DNA of 8,051 bases, taken from NCBI GenBank assembly GCA_030604545.1, contig JAUVVS010000072.1:1-8051 (forward strand). Reading direction: 5' to 3'. Source of the stretch: Deltaproteobacteria bacterium (GTDB lineage: Bacteria; Desulfobacterota; Desulfobacteria; Desulfobacterales; JAUVVS01). The position numbers and the translations under genes were made by a program. The notes below the pieces were generated by a model that saw only the letters and a list, made by a program, of their open reading frames with translations, did not search any database and had not been told where the DNA came from. Each line of letters starts with the position of its first letter. Position 1 is the first letter of the stretch. Below are positions 7,577 through 8,051 of this stretch, one piece after another.

Positions 7577-7615
7577 GAGGGGGCGTAGTTTCTGAATGAA
7601 CTTATGCGAAATAAA

Positions 7616-7629
7616 TGGGACAAGTCCCA
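7616..7629. repeat. Perfect short inverted repeat TGGGAC-AA-GTCCCA
   Basis: Two 6-base arms separated by 2 bases. As RNA it could form a 5-base-pair stem with a CAAG loop. No T-run follows directly, so it is not a standard terminator. It may be a protein site, a small hairpin, or chance. Confidence 0.4.
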
Positions 7630-7645
7630 GTAAGATAGGCTGCGC

Positions 7646-7669
7646 ATTTAACTGGATAAATCTTTTTTT
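7646..7669 (+). terminator. Possible weak intrinsic terminator
   Basis: ATTTA (7646-7650) and TAAAT (7657-7661) can pair around a 6-base loop, followed after one base by seven T (7663-7669). The layout is that of a Rho-independent terminator, but the stem is short and purely A-T, so strength would be low. Confidence 0.22.
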
Positions 7670-7708
7670 GACAATTGTTACCTAGTAAACCGTTCTGGGA
7701 AATAAGAA

Positions 7709-7798
7709 ATGAAGGGTTTTGTCGGCGTCACAGACAATGATTGGTTTGCATTTCTCTCCCAGCAACCAGGGATTGATGAGGTGAATTTTTGGCAGTAA
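7709..7798 (+). pseudogene. N-terminal fragment resembling an HNH endonuclease family
   Basis: A 29-codon frame from ATG to TAA. Its residues (MKGFVGVTDNDWFAFLSQQ, then PGIDEVNFWQ) look like the conserved opening of a family of bacterial HNH restriction-like endonucleases, recalled as continuing with a PUA/EVE-like N-terminal domain and a C-terminal HNH motif. Similarity stops at NFWQ, where complete members go on and this one reads TAA. The SD site is weak (GGGA at 7697-7700). It follows the truncated helicase on the same strand. A 29-residue product could not carry the nuclease, so it is most likely a deletion remnant. The family link rests on memory of the opening motif and should be tested by a search; a chance match is unlikely but possible. 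Confidence 0.45.
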
Positions 7799-8049
7799 AG
7801 GTGAGCCATAATAAATTGTTAAAAGAAGAGGTTAAGCCTGTTCATGACTTTATGCAAATTGAATAGGAGTCAAACGTAGACTTGCCGCATCATCGCCTGG
7901 GCGCATTGGCCTATGCCATTTGGCCTGACCGCGTTAAGGAAAAATGCAGAACAGACCTATCCCTTGCCATCGCCCATGGCCTTGATGATCTGTGCGAGAC
8001 CCAACCGAAAAAGACAAAGAAAAGAAAGAAACAAAAGAAACGCTTTTGA
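7789..8049 (+). pseudogene. Unrecognised small reading frame with internal TAG and lysine-rich C-terminus
   Basis: I do not recognise this gene. A TTG at 7789 has a good SD site (GAGGTG, 7778-7783, 5-base spacing) and opens a frame of 25 codons (MAVKVSHNKLLKEEVKPVHD...) that ends in TAG at 7864-7866. The same frame then runs on to TGA at 8047-8049 with protein-like content: DLPHHRLGALAYAIWPD, then a mixed helix-like stretch, then a basic tail rich in lysine (KKTKKRKKQKKRF). Read through the TAG, it would be about 86 residues. The second part could instead start separately at TTG 7882, with GGAG 12 bases upstream, giving 55 residues. Options are a gene with a nonsense mutation, two tiny peptides, or the end of a larger lost gene. 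The basic tail suggests nucleic-acid contact, but that is only inference. Confidence 0.35.
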
Positions 8050-8051
8050 AC

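Larger units (their letters stand above)
7577..8051 (+). other. Degraded tail of the defence island
   Basis: There is no complete, convincing gene in these 475 bases. Stops are frequent in all forward frames and the visible coding pieces are short and unrelated: a 14-codon fragment at 7589-7633 (FLNELMRNKWDKSQ), the HNH-like start at 7709, and the small frame at 7789. No insertion sequence ends, target duplications or tRNA attachment site are visible. The region reads as the scar of several deletions. Confidence 0.55.

Noticed and set aside
7668..7699. TTGACA at 7668-7673 as the -35 box of a promoter for the 7709 frame
   Set aside because: A perfect -35, but there is no acceptable -10 box at 16-18 bases (CCGTTC, CGTTCT or GTTCTG).
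7864..7866. TAG read as pyrrolysine or otherwise recoded
   Set aside because: hsdR also ends in TAG followed by an SD site and the next gene, so TAG acts as a stop in this genome. No recoding signal is visible.
1..8051. CRISPR arrays, tRNA or rRNA genes, insertion sequence ends
   Set aside because: Read through on both strands; no spaced repeats, cloverleaf-like sequence, or terminal inverted repeats were found.

Overview
The window is a stretch of bacterial defence island. All supportable genes lie on the + strand. Good Shine-Dalgarno (SD) sites, tight stop/start junctions and moderate GC suggest a Gram-negative bacterium, possibly Proteobacteria or Desulfobacterota, but no taxonomic marker is present and this is only a guess.

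Bases 2-5511 hold a Type I restriction-modification operon in the order hsdR-hsdM-hsdS. HsdR (DNA translocase and endonuclease) is open to the left edge of the window, so its start lies outside; the GTG at 128 is only an internal valine codon. HsdM (N6-adenine methyltransferase) follows after 12 bases. HsdS (specificity subunit) overlaps hsdM by one base. The style of HsdR and HsdS resembles the EcoAI/EcoEI (Type IB) group. HsdS has two target-recognition domains of nearly equal size, each preceded by a copy of a conserved repeat exactly 870 bases apart. All three proteins keep their key motifs, so the system looks functional.

Bases 5615-7269 follow a 103-base gap and have their own strong SD site. 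They encode a DUF262/DUF1524 protein of the GmrSD type (Type IV, modification-dependent restriction). The reading frame breaks at an A7 run (6428-6434). The first half, with the IDGQQR motif, ends in TGA; the second half, with the HNH-like motif, is open from a GTG that overlaps that stop. It could be a frameshifted gene, a slippage product, or a split GmrS/GmrD-like pair.

Bases 7270-8051 look like decayed defence genes: the first 78 codons of a UvrD-type helicase with its Walker A motif, a 29-codon piece resembling the start of an HNH endonuclease family, and an unrecognised small reading frame with an internal TAG and a lysine-rich end. If all parts work, the locus would pair classical restriction of unmethylated DNA with restriction of modified DNA, and the right flank would record past loss of further modules. 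No tRNA, rRNA, CRISPR array or complete insertion sequence was seen.
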